Part shown: positions 1-7,684 of the stretch, one piece after another
How positions within the stretch are numbered: position 1 is the stretch's first letter
Layout: each line of letters starts with the position of its first letter
DNA from: Sulfurivermis sp040755915
GTDB taxonomy: Bacteria > Pseudomonadota > Gammaproteobacteria > Thiohalomonadales > Thiohalomonadaceae
Assembly (NCBI GenBank): GCA_040755915.1
Contig: JBFLWM010000009.1
Span: 1 to 64,000 of the forward strand
Reading direction: 5' to 3'
DNA: 64,000 bases
Translations under genes and position numbers: made by a program
Notes under the pieces: model-generated
Told to the model about the DNA's origin: nothing
What the model saw: the letters and a program-made list of their open reading frames with translations, nothing else
Databases searched by the model: none

Positions 1-104
1 AGGCTCGCTGCGCCCACCGGCTCCACCGGCGCGGGTGTCGGGCGGCCAATCTCCGCCGCCATTGCCGGCAGGCTCCCGACGGCAACCGACAGCCACACCC
101 ACAT
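1..104 (-). CDS. fliO: Flagellar biosynthesis protein FliO, N-terminal fragment (runs off the window)
   Basis: The reading frame opens 14 bases after the fliN stop and runs off the left edge. The visible start (MWVWLSVAVGSLPAMAAEIG) looks like a short signal or anchor segment followed by a proline/alanine-rich stretch, as expected for FliO, a small membrane protein that helps assemble the FliPQR export gate. The call rests mostly on position, since fliO follows fliN in fliLMNOPQR operons; only about 34 residues can be seen. It should be co-transcribed with fliLMN. Confidence 0.6.
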   Translation of the reverse strand, partial: MWVWLSVAVGSLPAMAAEIGRPTPAPVEPVGAAS

Positions 105-118
105 CAGGCGGCAATGTC

Positions 119-538
119 TCATTTCAGCTTCTTCACCCGCTCCACCGGACTGATCACGTCGGTCAGGCGGATGCCGTATTTTTCGTTGACCACCACCACC
201 TCGCCATGGGCGATGAGGGTACCGTTGACCATCACGTCGAGCGGTTCGCCGGCCAGGCGGTCCAGTTCCACCACCGAGCCCTGGTTGAGCTGCAGCAGGT
301 TGCGGATGCTGATCTTGGTGCGGCCGATCTCCAACGAGATGGTCACCGGCACATCGAGGATCACATCCAGGTTCACCTCTTCCGACGGCGGCGGCCGGTG
401 CTCGTCCTGCAAATCCTTGAGCGGCGCCTTTCTGACGTCGGCCTTGGCGGCAGGCTGCTCCTCCGCCGCGCCGGCCTCGGCCATCGCCGCAGCCCACTCG
501 TCCATCACGTCGCTGTCTTTTTCGGTCGTGTCGTTCAT
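119..538 (-). CDS. fliN: Flagellar motor switch protein FliN
   Basis: 139 residues, normal length for FliN. The N-terminal third is acidic and probably flexible. The C-terminal SpoA domain (about residues 50-137) carries family features such as VPVTISLEIGRTKISI and VELDRLAGEPLDVMVNG, and ends in the usual basic tail. FliN forms most of the cytoplasmic C-ring and, with FliM, receives the CheY-P signal and docks FliH. Its ATG overlaps the fliM stop by four bases (ATGA), which implies translational coupling and balanced output of the two switch proteins. Confidence 0.97.
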   Translation of the reverse strand: MNDTTEKDSDVMDEWAAAMAEAGAAEEQPAAKADVRKAPLKDLQDEHRPPPSEEVNLDVILDVPVTISLEIGRTKISIRNLLQLNQGSVVELDRLAGEPLDVMVNGTLIAHGEVVVVNEKYGIRLTDVISPVERVKKLK

Positions 539-1548
539 GATTTACCCCGTCCCGTCTCGCTGCGTCCCTTGCCGGGACGCTCTACCTGTTTGGCGATCTT
601 GATCGCCAGGTTGTCGTTGGCGACACCCAGCGTGCCGCGAAACACCGGAATGCCCTCGGCGCGCAGCGTCACCAGTTCCGGCATGTCGATGGGAATGATG
701 TCACCCGGCTTCATGTTCATGATGTCGCGTAGCGTCAGCTCCGCCTCGGTGAGACTGCTCTCCAGTTCCACCTCGGCAGTGCGGATCTCCTCGCGCAATG
801 CCACCATCCAGCGCTCGTCCTTGTCGGTGCGGTCGCTCTGTACGCCGGCATCGAGCATTTCACGGATCGGCTCCAGCATCGAATAGGGCATGGTCATGTG
901 CAGATCGCCACCGCCACCCTCCAGCTCGACATGGAACTTGGAGGCCACCACCACCTCGGTGGGGCTGACGATGTTGGCGAACTGCGGGTTGACCTCGGAA
1001 CTCATGTACTCGAAGTCCACGTCCATTACCGGCGCCCAGGCCTCGCGCAGATCCTTGAAGGCCAGGTTGAGCAGCATCTGGATCACCCGCTGCTCGGTGG
1101 GCGTGAACTCGCGCCCCTCGATCTTGGCGTGGTAGCGGCCATCACCGCCGAAGAAGTTGTCCACCACGATGAACACCAGTTTGGGATCGAGCACCAGCAG
1201 CGCAGTTCCGCGCAACGGCCGGATCTTGATCATATTCAGGCTGGTGGGCACATACAGCGTGTGCACGTATTCGGCGAACTTCATCATCTCCACGCCGCCG
1301 ACGGAGATCTCCGCCGAGCGGCGCAGCATGTTGAACAGGCTGATGCGGAAGTGGCGCGAGAAACGCTCGTTGATCATCTCCAGGGTCGGCATGCGACCGC
1401 GGACGATGCGTTCCTCGCTGGCAAAGTCGTAGGTGCGCGCCTCGCCTTCCGCCAAACCCTCGTCGGTCTCGGTTTCGATATCGCCGCCCGACACCCCGTG
1501 CAGGAGGGCGTCGATTTCGTCTTGCGATAACAGGTCGTTGATGGCCAT
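535..1548 (-). CDS. fliM: Flagellar motor switch protein FliM
   Basis: 337 residues, typical of FliM. The extreme N-terminus contains LSQDEIDALLHGV, the conserved segment that binds phosphorylated CheY. The central CheC-like domain includes the family block VVDNFFGGDGR near residues 130-140, and the C-terminus is the SpoA domain that pairs with FliN. FliM sits in the C-ring under the MS ring and switches rotation direction. It begins 6 bases after the fliL stop and overlaps fliN, so fliL, fliM and fliN form one transcription unit. Confidence 0.98.
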   Translation of the reverse strand: MAINDLLSQDEIDALLHGVSGGDIETETDEGLAEGEARTYDFASEERIVRGRMPTLEMINERFSRHFRISLFNMLRRSAEISVGGVEMMKFAEYVHTLYVPTSLNMIKIRPLRGTALLVLDPKLVFIVVDNFFGGDGRYHAKIEGREFTPTEQRVIQMLLNLAFKDLREAWAPVMDVDFEYMSSEVNPQFANIVSPTEVVVASKFHVELEGGGGDLHMTMPYSMLEPIREMLDAGVQSDRTDKDERWMVALREEIRTAEVELESSLTEAELTLRDIMNMKPGDIIPIDMPELVTLRAEGIPVFRGTLGVANDNLAIKIAKQVERPGKGRSETGRGKS

Positions 1549-1554
1549 GGGCGT

Positions 1555-2079
1555 TTACTGCATCACGAACTCGGTATAGTAAACGGCCTCGACCTTACGC
1601 TCCTTCTCGTAGGTGTCGAGAACGTTCTGCACCTTCGCCAGAATGGTGCCGCGCAACTGCTCCATTCCCTCCGGCGTGCTGACCACTTCATACTTCTGGC
1701 TGCCGAGCAGCAGCAGGATATCGTTGCGTATGGCCGGCATATGGATTTCCATCGCCTTCAGCGCCTCCGGGTCATGGCTCATCACCTGCAGATTCACCTG
1801 CAGGAAGCGCACCGGCGCCCCCGGGCCGAAGTTGACCACCAGCTTGTCCAGCGCCAGATAATGGGCCGGTTTTACCTCGGCCGCCTTGCTGTCGTCCGCG
1901 GTCCCGTCCGCCGTCTCCTTGCCCTCGCCGCCCTTCATCAGGAAGAAGGCGCCGCCCATGCCGCCCAAAGCCAGCACCAGCACGCCGATGACGATGTACA
2001 GAATCAGGTGCTTCTTGCCCCCCGGCTTCTGCTGCACGTCGAGATCCAGCTCTTCCTTATTTGCCTCTTTGTTGGCCAT
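1555..2079 (-). CDS. fliL: Flagellar basal body-associated protein FliL
   Basis: 174 residues from the ATG at 2079. The frame stays open upstream to 2130, but MANKEANKEE is the usual FliL beginning and GGGAG lies about 9 bases before this ATG. A short charged cytoplasmic tail is followed by one membrane segment (about residues 24-46, LILYIVIGVLVLALGG), a linker, and the periplasmic FliL domain ending in YYTEFVMQ. FliL surrounds the stator units and supports torque and stator recruitment. It is the first gene of the fliLMNO operon, next to a sigma-54-type promoter. Confidence 0.95.
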   Translation of the reverse strand: MANKEANKEELDLDVQQKPGGKKHLILYIVIGVLVLALGGMGGAFFLMKGGEGKETADGTADDSKAAEVKPAHYLALDKLVVNFGPGAPVRFLQVNLQVMSHDPEALKAMEIHMPAIRNDILLLLGSQKYEVVSTPEGMEQLRGTILAKVQNVLDTYEKERKVEAVYYTEFVMQ

Positions 2080-2110
2080 AACCTTGTCTCCCAAACGTTT
2101 AGCGGCTTCA

Positions 2111-2126
2111 AGCAAGCTATATGCCA
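2111..2126 (-). promoter_or_regulatory. Candidate sigma-54 promoter of the fliL operon
   Basis: Read on the minus strand this is TGGCATATAGCTTGCT. It keeps the -24 GG and -12 GC with exactly ten bases between them and matches TGGCAC-N5-TTGCW at all but one defined position. Transcription would begin near 2100, about 20 bases before the fliL ATG. In polar-flagellate gammaproteobacteria fliL operons are class II/III genes driven by RpoN with FleQ/FlrC-type activators, so the location fits. No activator site was identified. Confidence 0.7.
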
Positions 2127-2228
2127 GCACCAGAAACAGGAAATATTATGTTTATTTACAGACAGTTAACAAACAAGCCTTTCCGTCCCGCGCTCCCCCA
2201 GACCGAGCCGCCGGAAAATTGGCGCGGC

Positions 2229-2771
2229 TCAGCGGAACAGTTGCCCGCGGTAATACTGCAATTCGGCGATGGACTCGCGGATGTCGTCCAGGGCCAGGTG
2301 GGCACCGTTCTTCTTCAGCCCGGCGGCCACCTCGGGGTACCAGCGCCGCGACAGCTCCTTGATGGTGCTGACATCCATGTTGCGATAATGGAAGAAGGAC
2401 TCCAGCTCCGGCATCCAGCGCGCCAGGAAGCGGCGGTCCTGGCAGATGCTGTTGCCGCACATGGGCGATTTGCCCGCCGGAACGTATTGCTGCAGGAATT
2501 CGATGGTTGCCCGCGCCGCCGCCGCCTCGTCGAGGCGGCTGCCACGCACCCTTTCCACCAGCCCTGAGGCGGTGTGGGTACGGGTATTCCATTCGTCCAT
2601 GGCGTCCAGCACCGCGGCCGGCTGGTGTACCGCCAGCACCGGCCCTTCGGCGAGGACATTGAGCTGGCTGTCGGTGACGATGGTGGCGATCTCGATGATG
2701 CGGTCGGACAGGGGCTCCAGACCGGTCATTTCCAGATCGATCCAGATGAGGTTGTCGGGGTTGGCAGCCAT
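2229..2771 (-). CDS. orn: Oligoribonuclease
   Basis: 180 residues, the standard length. It is a DEDDh 3'-5' exonuclease that degrades 2-5 nt RNAs and pGpG, so it completes both mRNA turnover and c-di-GMP breakdown. IWIDLEMTGLEP at residues 9-20 supplies Asp12 and Glu14 of the first metal site; the middle (GNSICQDRRFLARWMPELE) and the C-terminal HLALDDIRESI carry the remaining conserved Asp and His residues. It is divergent from the M48 protease-phhB-rsgA group; orn beside rsgA is a familiar gammaproteobacterial arrangement. Confidence 0.97.
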   Translation of the reverse strand: MAANPDNLIWIDLEMTGLEPLSDRIIEIATIVTDSQLNVLAEGPVLAVHQPAAVLDAMDEWNTRTHTASGLVERVRGSRLDEAAAARATIEFLQQYVPAGKSPMCGNSICQDRRFLARWMPELESFFHYRNMDVSTIKELSRRWYPEVAAGLKKNGAHLALDDIRESIAELQYYRGQLFR

Positions 2772-2859
2772 GGGCGCGACGGGCTCCGTGTGGTGGTCGG
2801 GTTGCGGGCTATTCTATCAGAAGCTAACCTGCCGCCCGCCTGCCAACGGAACACTGTCG

Positions 2860-4095
2860 ATGAATGGATTTTCCCTGCTGTTTCTCCTCGCCCTGGGCAC
2901 GATGGTCGCCGTGCAATGGTGGCTGCTCCAGCGTCAGCTGCGCCATGTCGCCGCCCATCGCGCGGCGGTGCCCGAGGCCTTCGCATCGCGCATCTCCCTG
3001 GCCGACCACCAGCGCGCCGCCGATTACACCCGGGCCCGTACCCGTCTTGGCCGCTGGGAACTGCTCTATGGCAGCGGCCTGCTGCTGCTGTGGACCCTGG
3101 GCGGCGGCCTCAACCAGCTTGACCGGCTGTGGCAGATAGCGGAGTTGCCGGAACTGGTCCGCGGCGTCGGCCTGCTGCTCAGCGCCGCGCTGCTGATGGG
3201 GATGCTGGACCTGCCCCTGGCCTGGTATCGCACCTTTCGCCTGGAACAACGCTACGGTTTCAACCGCACCACGCCGGCGCTGTTCGTCAGCGACCTGTTA
3301 AAGCAGACCCTGCTGCTCTTCCTCTTCGGCGCGCCCCTCACCGCACTGGTGCTGTGGTTGATGGCCGCCGCCGGCCCCTGGTGGTGGCTGTATGTCTGGC
3401 TGGTCTGGGTCGGCTTCGGCCTGCTGCTGCTGTGGGCCTATCCGGCCGTCATCGCGCCGTTGTTCAACAAATTCACACCGCTGGAGAACGCCGCCCTGGC
3501 GGCGCGCATCGAAAATCTGCTGCAACGCTGCGGCTTTGCCGCCTCCGGCCTCTTCGTGATGGACGGCTCGCGCCGCTCGGCCCACGGCAACGCCTATTTC
3601 ACCGGATTCGGCCGCCACAAGCGCATCGTGTTCTTCGACACCCTCCTGGGCAGCCTGAATGACGCCGAGATCGAGGCCGTGCTGGCCCACGAATTGGGCC
3701 ATTTCCATCACCGCCACGTGCGCCAGCGCCTCATCATCAGCGCCCTGTCCAGTCTGGCGGGCCTCGCCGTGCTCGGCCTGCTGGCGCAGGCGCCCTGGTT
3801 CTACCACGGCCTCGGGATCGGCCAGCCCTCCCCGGCCACGGCCCTGCTGCTGTTCCTGCTGGTGGCGCCGGTATTCACCTTTTTCCTGCAGCCGCTGCTG
3901 GCCCGGCGCATGCGTCGGCATGAGTTCGAGGCCGACGCCTTTGCCGCCCGACACAGCGCCGCCGACCACCTGGTCAGCGCCCTGGTGAAGCTGTATCAGG
4001 ACAACGCCAGCACGCTCACCCCCGACCCGCTCTACTCGGCCTTCCACGACACGCACCCGCCGGCGCCGGTGCGCATTGCCCACCTGACGAGGTAA
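2860..4095 (+). CDS. M48 family zinc metallopeptidase (Ste24/CAAX-protease type)
   Basis: 411 residues from the ATG at 2860; the frame is open far upstream, but that part overlaps orn antisense. A hydrophobic N-terminus (membrane segment at about 4-24) is followed by several more membrane helices, the layout of Ste24-type proteases. The zinc site is HELGH at 277-281 with the third ligand in EADAFAA at 357-363. Such enzymes degrade misfolded or damaged membrane proteins in bacteria; prenyl-CAAX processing is not expected here. phhB follows after 5 bases, so the two are probably co-transcribed. Confidence 0.93.
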   Translation: MNGFSLLFLLALGTMVAVQWWLLQRQLRHVAAHRAAVPEAFASRISLADHQRAADYTRARTRLGRWELLYGSGLLLLWTLGGGLNQLDRLWQIAELPELVRGVGLLLSAALLMGMLDLPLAWYRTFRLEQRYGFNRTTPALFVSDLLKQTLLLFLFGAPLTALVLWLMAAAGPWWWLYVWLVWVGFGLLLLWAYPAVIAPLFNKFTPLENAALAARIENLLQRCGFAASGLFVMDGSRRSAHGNAYFTGFGRHKRIVFFDTLLGSLNDAEIEAVLAHELGHFHHRHVRQRLIISALSSLAGLAVLGLLAQAPWFYHGLGIGQPSPATALLLFLLVAPVFTFFLQPLLARRMRRHEFEADAFAARHSAADHLVSALVKLYQDNASTLTPDPLYSAFHDTHPPAPVRIAHLTR

Positions 4096-4100
4096 GCCCC

Positions 4101-4442
4101 ATGACCACGCCCCTCGCACAACAGCACTGCCAACCCATCAGCCGCGGCACAGCGGCGCTCGATGCCACCACCATCGCCCCCCTGCTGCGGCAGGTACCGC
4201 AATGGATGGTGGCGGCTGACAGCACCAGCCTGAGCCGGGAGTTCCGTTTCCGCGACTTCTACGCCACCATGGCCTTCGTCAACGCCGTGGCCTGGATCGC
4301 CCACCAACAGGATCACCATCCTGATCTGCAGGTGGGCTACAATCGCTGCCGCATCACCTGGAGCACGCACGCCGTGGGCGGGCTGTCACTCAACGACTTC
4401 ATCTGCGCCGCCCGTACCGATACCCTGGAACCCGCTTCATGA
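4101..4442 (+). CDS. phhB: Pterin-4a-carbinolamine dehydratase
   Basis: 113 residues, full length for the DCoH/PhhB family. The catalytic histidine cluster is in HQQDHHPDLQVGYNR, followed by the VxIxxxTH-type strand (CRITWSTHAVGGLS) and the conserved LNDF ending. The enzyme dehydrates 4a-hydroxytetrahydrobiopterin formed by phenylalanine hydroxylase. No phhA is visible nearby, and in many proteobacteria the gene stands apart from phhA; a role with molybdopterin or another pterin has been proposed for such copies. It lies between the M48 protease gene and rsgA, 22 bases before rsgA. Confidence 0.93.
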   Translation: MTTPLAQQHCQPISRGTAALDATTIAPLLRQVPQWMVAADSTSLSREFRFRDFYATMAFVNAVAWIAHQQDHHPDLQVGYNRCRITWSTHAVGGLSLNDFICAARTDTLEPAS

Positions 4443-4464
4443 CACCACACAACGACGTTCGCCG

Positions 4465-5487
4465 ATGAGCAAACGCAAACTGACGCGCCAGCAGGCCTGG
4501 CGCATCGAAAAGATCCAGGAGGAGCGGCGCCAGCGCGCCCAGCGCAAGGCCGTCGACCTGGAGCACTATGACGGTGAACAACTGGGGCAGGAACAGGAAG
4601 GACTGGTCATCGCCAATTACGGCGCCAGCGTCGATGTCGAGGCCGTGACGGGCGGCCTGTACCGCTGCCGCCTGCGCCAGAATCTGGAGTTGCTGGTGCC
4701 GGGTGACCGGGTCATCTGGCAGGCCATCGGCGGCGATGAGGCCGGCGTGGTGGTGGCGCTGCTGCCGCGCCGTACCGTGCTCGCCCGCCCCGACGCCCTC
4801 GGTGCGCTGCGGCCGCTGGCGGCCAACATCGACCAGATACTGGTGGTTGCCGCGCCGCGTCCCGCCTACAGCACGGACCTCATCGACCAATACCTGGTAG
4901 CCGCAGAGAGCACCGGCATCACCCCGCTCATCGTGTTCAACAAGGTGGACCTCATCGACAGTGACGCGGAGCGGGAGCACATCGAGCAGGACCTGCAACG
5001 CTATCAACAGATCGGCTACCGCGTGATTCGCGCCAGCACCGTCGCCCAGCACGGCCTCGACGCGGTAACAGCCGCCCTGCGCGACAAGAGCAGCGTGTTC
5101 GTCGGCCAGTCCGGCGTCGGCAAATCATCCCTGGTACACGCCCTGCTGCCGCAGGAGGAGATCAAGGTCGGCGCCCTGGCTGAACGCAGCGGCCTCGGCC
5201 GCCACACCACCAGCGCCGCGCGCCACTACCGCCTGCCCGGCGGCGGCGCCATCATCGACTCACCGGGGGTGCGTGAATTTTCCCTCTGGCACATGGAGGC
5301 GGCCGAACTGGCACAGGGATTCATCGAGTTCCGTCCCCATCTGGGCCATTGCCGCTTCCGCGACTGCAGCCACCGCCACGAACCGGGCTGCGCCCTGCAG
5401 CAGGCCGTCGCCGACGGCGCCATCAGCGCCGAACGGCTGGCCAGTTTTCATCGCATGGTGGAGGCCGAAGCCGGGGGAAGGGGTTGA
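4465..5487 (+). CDS. rsgA: Small ribosomal subunit biogenesis GTPase RsgA
   Basis: 340 residues. It has the circularly permuted GTPase order typical of RsgA (YjeQ): an N-terminal OB fold, then G4 (FNKVDLID), then G1 (GQSGVGKSS, residues 214-222) and G3 (DSPGVRE), and a C-terminal zinc finger (CRFRDCSHRHEPGC). The N-terminus is strongly basic (KRKLTRQQAWRIEK). RsgA checks the decoding site of late 30S subunits and releases RbfA. It is the last gene of the plus-strand group and converges on motB with 33 bases between them. Confidence 0.97.
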   Translation: MSKRKLTRQQAWRIEKIQEERRQRAQRKAVDLEHYDGEQLGQEQEGLVIANYGASVDVEAVTGGLYRCRLRQNLELLVPGDRVIWQAIGGDEAGVVVALLPRRTVLARPDALGALRPLAANIDQILVVAAPRPAYSTDLIDQYLVAAESTGITPLIVFNKVDLIDSDAEREHIEQDLQRYQQIGYRVIRASTVAQHGLDAVTAALRDKSSVFVGQSGVGKSSLVHALLPQEEIKVGALAERSGLGRHTTSAARHYRLPGGGAIIDSPGVREFSLWHMEAAELAQGFIEFRPHLGHCRFRDCSHRHEPGCALQQAVADGAISAERLASFHRMVEAEAGGRG

Positions 5488-5520
5488 GGCGATGGCAAGA
5501 CAGCGCTGCGCCGGGCCTGT

Positions 5521-6552
5521 CTATCGGGCCGGTGCGGGGCCGAGGACGCCTTCGATGGCGTTTTCCATACTGTTGCCACGCGGCGTGATGGCGGGGGTGA
5601 TGGCCGGCTCGGGGGCGGCCACGGGTGGTGCAATGGCCGCCGGGGGCGTCACCGCCGGCAGCGGTGGCGTCACGGATGGCGGGGGTGTCACCACCGGGGC
5701 CTCATCGGTGAGGCCGATGGCGCGCTCGGTTGCCTTGTTGAGCACCACGATGCTGATGCGGCGGTTCACCGGATTGAAACGGTTTTCCTTGTCGAACATC
5801 ACCGAATCCGCCAGCCCCACCACGCGGCCGAATTTCCGCCCCGGCATGCCGGCGGCCAGCATCTCGCGCCGGGCGGCATTGGCGCGATCGGCGGACAGCT
5901 CCCAGTTGCTGTAATCAGTAATCTCGCGGCTGTACGGGGTGGCGTCGGTATGGCCGGTGAGGCTGACGTGGTTGGGCACCTCGTTGATGGTGCGGGTCAG
6001 CTCGCGCAGGATGGAGCGGGTGTAGGATTTCAGCCGCGTGCTGCCCAGGTCGAACATGGGACGGTTCTCCCGATCCACGATCTGGATGCGCAACCCCTCG
6101 CTGGTGATGTCCAGCAACAGCTGATCCTTGAAGTCCTTCAGGGTGGGGGTGGCCTCGATCTGTTCCTTCAGCTTCTGCATCAGCTCGTCGAGACGGGCCT
6201 TGTCCTCGATGATCTCGGCAATCTCCTCCGGCGTCGGCTTGGCCTTCTCAGTGGCAGCATCACGCATCGGCTCCTTCTCGCCACGGGGGATCTCCAGCGA
6301 ACCACCCAGCTTGATCATCGAGGTGGAGGCACCGCCCGGTCCCTGGATGGCGCTGGGATTCTGGAAGTAGTCGGCGATGGCGGCACGTTCGTCCTGGGTG
6401 GTGGAACCGAGCAGCCACATGAGGAGGAAGAAGGCCATCATCGCCGTCACGAAGTCCGCATAGGCCACCTTCCAGGCGCCGCCGTGATGGCCATGGCCGC
6501 CCTTCTTGATCTTCTTGACGACGATCGGCTGTTTTTTGTCTTCCAACGCCAT
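5521..6552 (-). CDS. motB: Flagellar stator protein MotB
   Basis: 343 residues. A basic N-terminus precedes the single membrane segment VAYADFVTAMMAFFLLMW; Asp33 in YADF is the ion-carrying residue and the surrounding sequence resembles proton-driven MotB. The plug region follows, then an OmpA-like peptidoglycan-binding domain (about 150-280, with SLTGHTDATPY and NRRISIVV). The C-terminus is unusual: about 60 residues rich in Pro, Ala, Val and Thr with repeated TPP motifs. It starts 15 bases after the motA stop, so the two stator subunits share a message. Confidence 0.96.
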   Translation of the reverse strand: MALEDKKQPIVVKKIKKGGHGHHGGAWKVAYADFVTAMMAFFLLMWLLGSTTQDERAAIADYFQNPSAIQGPGGASTSMIKLGGSLEIPRGEKEPMRDAATEKAKPTPEEIAEIIEDKARLDELMQKLKEQIEATPTLKDFKDQLLLDITSEGLRIQIVDRENRPMFDLGSTRLKSYTRSILRELTRTINEVPNHVSLTGHTDATPYSREITDYSNWELSADRANAARREMLAAGMPGRKFGRVVGLADSVMFDKENRFNPVNRRISIVVLNKATERAIGLTDEAPVVTPPPSVTPPLPAVTPPAAIAPPVAAPEPAITPAITPRGNSMENAIEGVLGPAPAR

Positions 6553-6567
6553 GGGCCACCGGCTGGC

Positions 6568-7419
6568 TTATTTCTTCTTGACGTGCTCTTCCAGCTCGGC
6601 GAAGCCGGGGCGGACGGTGGAGGGCAGCGCCTTGCGGCCGAACTCCACGGCAATCTGCGGGGTATAGCCGTTCAGGGTGGCCATGATGCACACCTTGATG
6701 CAGCCGAGGAACTTGCCCTCCTCCTCGGCACGGTGCTTGAGGGCGTTCGCCATCGGGCCGACAAAACCGTAGGCCAGCAGGATACCGAGGAAGGTACCGA
6801 CCAGGGCGGCGGCAATCTTGGCGCCCAACACCTCGGGGGGCTCGCCCACCGAGGCCATGGTGATTACCACACCCATGACCGCCGCCACGATACCGAAACC
6901 CGGCAAACCATCTGACATGTTGCTGACCGAGTCGCCCGGCAGCAGCGCCTCGTGATGGTGGATCTCCAGCTCCAGATCCATCAGGTTCTCCAGTTCGAAC
7001 GGGTTCATGCTGCCGCCGACCATCAGGCGCATGTAGTCGGTGATGAAATCCAGCGCATGATGATCGGCCAGAACCTTGGGATACTTCTTGAAGATTTCGC
7101 TCTGCTGCGGTTCCTCGATGTCGTTTTCCAGCGCCATCAGGCCTTCCTTGCGCGCCTTGGCAAACAGGTCATACATCAGGGCCAGCAGGTCCATGTAGGA
7201 CTTCTTGCTGTACTTGGCGCCACCGAACAGCTTGGGCAGCCCCTTGAGCACGCCCTTGATTACATGGGGCGGATTGCCGACGACGAAGGCGCCGAGGGCG
7301 CCGCCGGCAATGATGATGATTTCGGACGGGTGCCACAGCGCCAGCAGCTGGCCGCCGGACATCAAAAAGCCGCCAAACACGCAGATGGTTACGATCAGGA
7401 TGCCGACGATCAGCTTCAT
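6568..7419 (-). CDS. motA: Flagellar stator protein MotA
   Basis: 283 residues, the usual length of the long MotA family. Four membrane segments can be traced: two near the N-terminus (1-24 and about 33-50), then LPGFGIVAAVMGVVITM and ALVGTFLGILLAYGFVG. These carry the conserved prolines that act in the ion channel. The large loop between helices 2 and 3 holds the charged residues that touch FliG. It is first in motAB and lies 40 bases downstream of a perfect sigma-28 promoter match. Confidence 0.97.
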   Translation of the reverse strand: MKLIVGILIVTICVFGGFLMSGGQLLALWHPSEIIIIAGGALGAFVVGNPPHVIKGVLKGLPKLFGGAKYSKKSYMDLLALMYDLFAKARKEGLMALENDIEEPQQSEIFKKYPKVLADHHALDFITDYMRLMVGGSMNPFELENLMDLELEIHHHEALLPGDSVSNMSDGLPGFGIVAAVMGVVITMASVGEPPEVLGAKIAAALVGTFLGILLAYGFVGPMANALKHRAEEEGKFLGCIKVCIMATLNGYTPQIAVEFGRKALPSTVRPGFAELEEHVKKK

Positions 7420-7466
7420 CCGTTGTCCGTCCTTAAACTGAACTCATTCATGAAGGGCTTCGGGGG

Positions 7467-7493
7467 TTATCGGCAGAGGCGCCTGGTCCTTTA
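7467..7493 (-). promoter_or_regulatory. Sigma-28 (FliA) promoter of motAB
   Basis: On the minus strand TAAA (7490-7493) is followed by exactly 15 bases and then GCCGATAA (7467-7474), which matches the core TAAA-N15-GCCGATAA consensus. Transcription should start near 7460, giving a leader of about 40 bases before the motA ATG. This places motAB in the late flagellar class that awaits export of the anti-sigma factor FlgM. Confidence 0.88.
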
Positions 7494-7595
7494 TCCCGCA
7501 TGGAACGGAGCCAGGGACGGCCGCATCCCCTCATGGGATACGCGAAAGCCGGCAGTTTACCAGCACCGTGCACCGAAAACACCCCGCGATGCGGC

Positions 7596-7601
7596 TATAA
7601 T
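7596..7601 (+). promoter_or_regulatory. Candidate -10 element for the HDOD-GAF gene
   Basis: A perfect TATAAT lies about 84 bases before the HDOD-GAF ATG. No good -35 hexamer stands 16-18 bases upstream, so this is a weak candidate for a sigma-70 promoter needing an activator or other contacts. The rest of the 7494-7684 region shows no further gene. Confidence 0.35.
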
Positions 7602-7684
7602 CCGCGGCCTGCCGCATGCCGATGCCTTGCTCCCCCCGGAGGCACAGGGCACACTCCGTGATGGAACGTGATTAGGGAAGCTTC

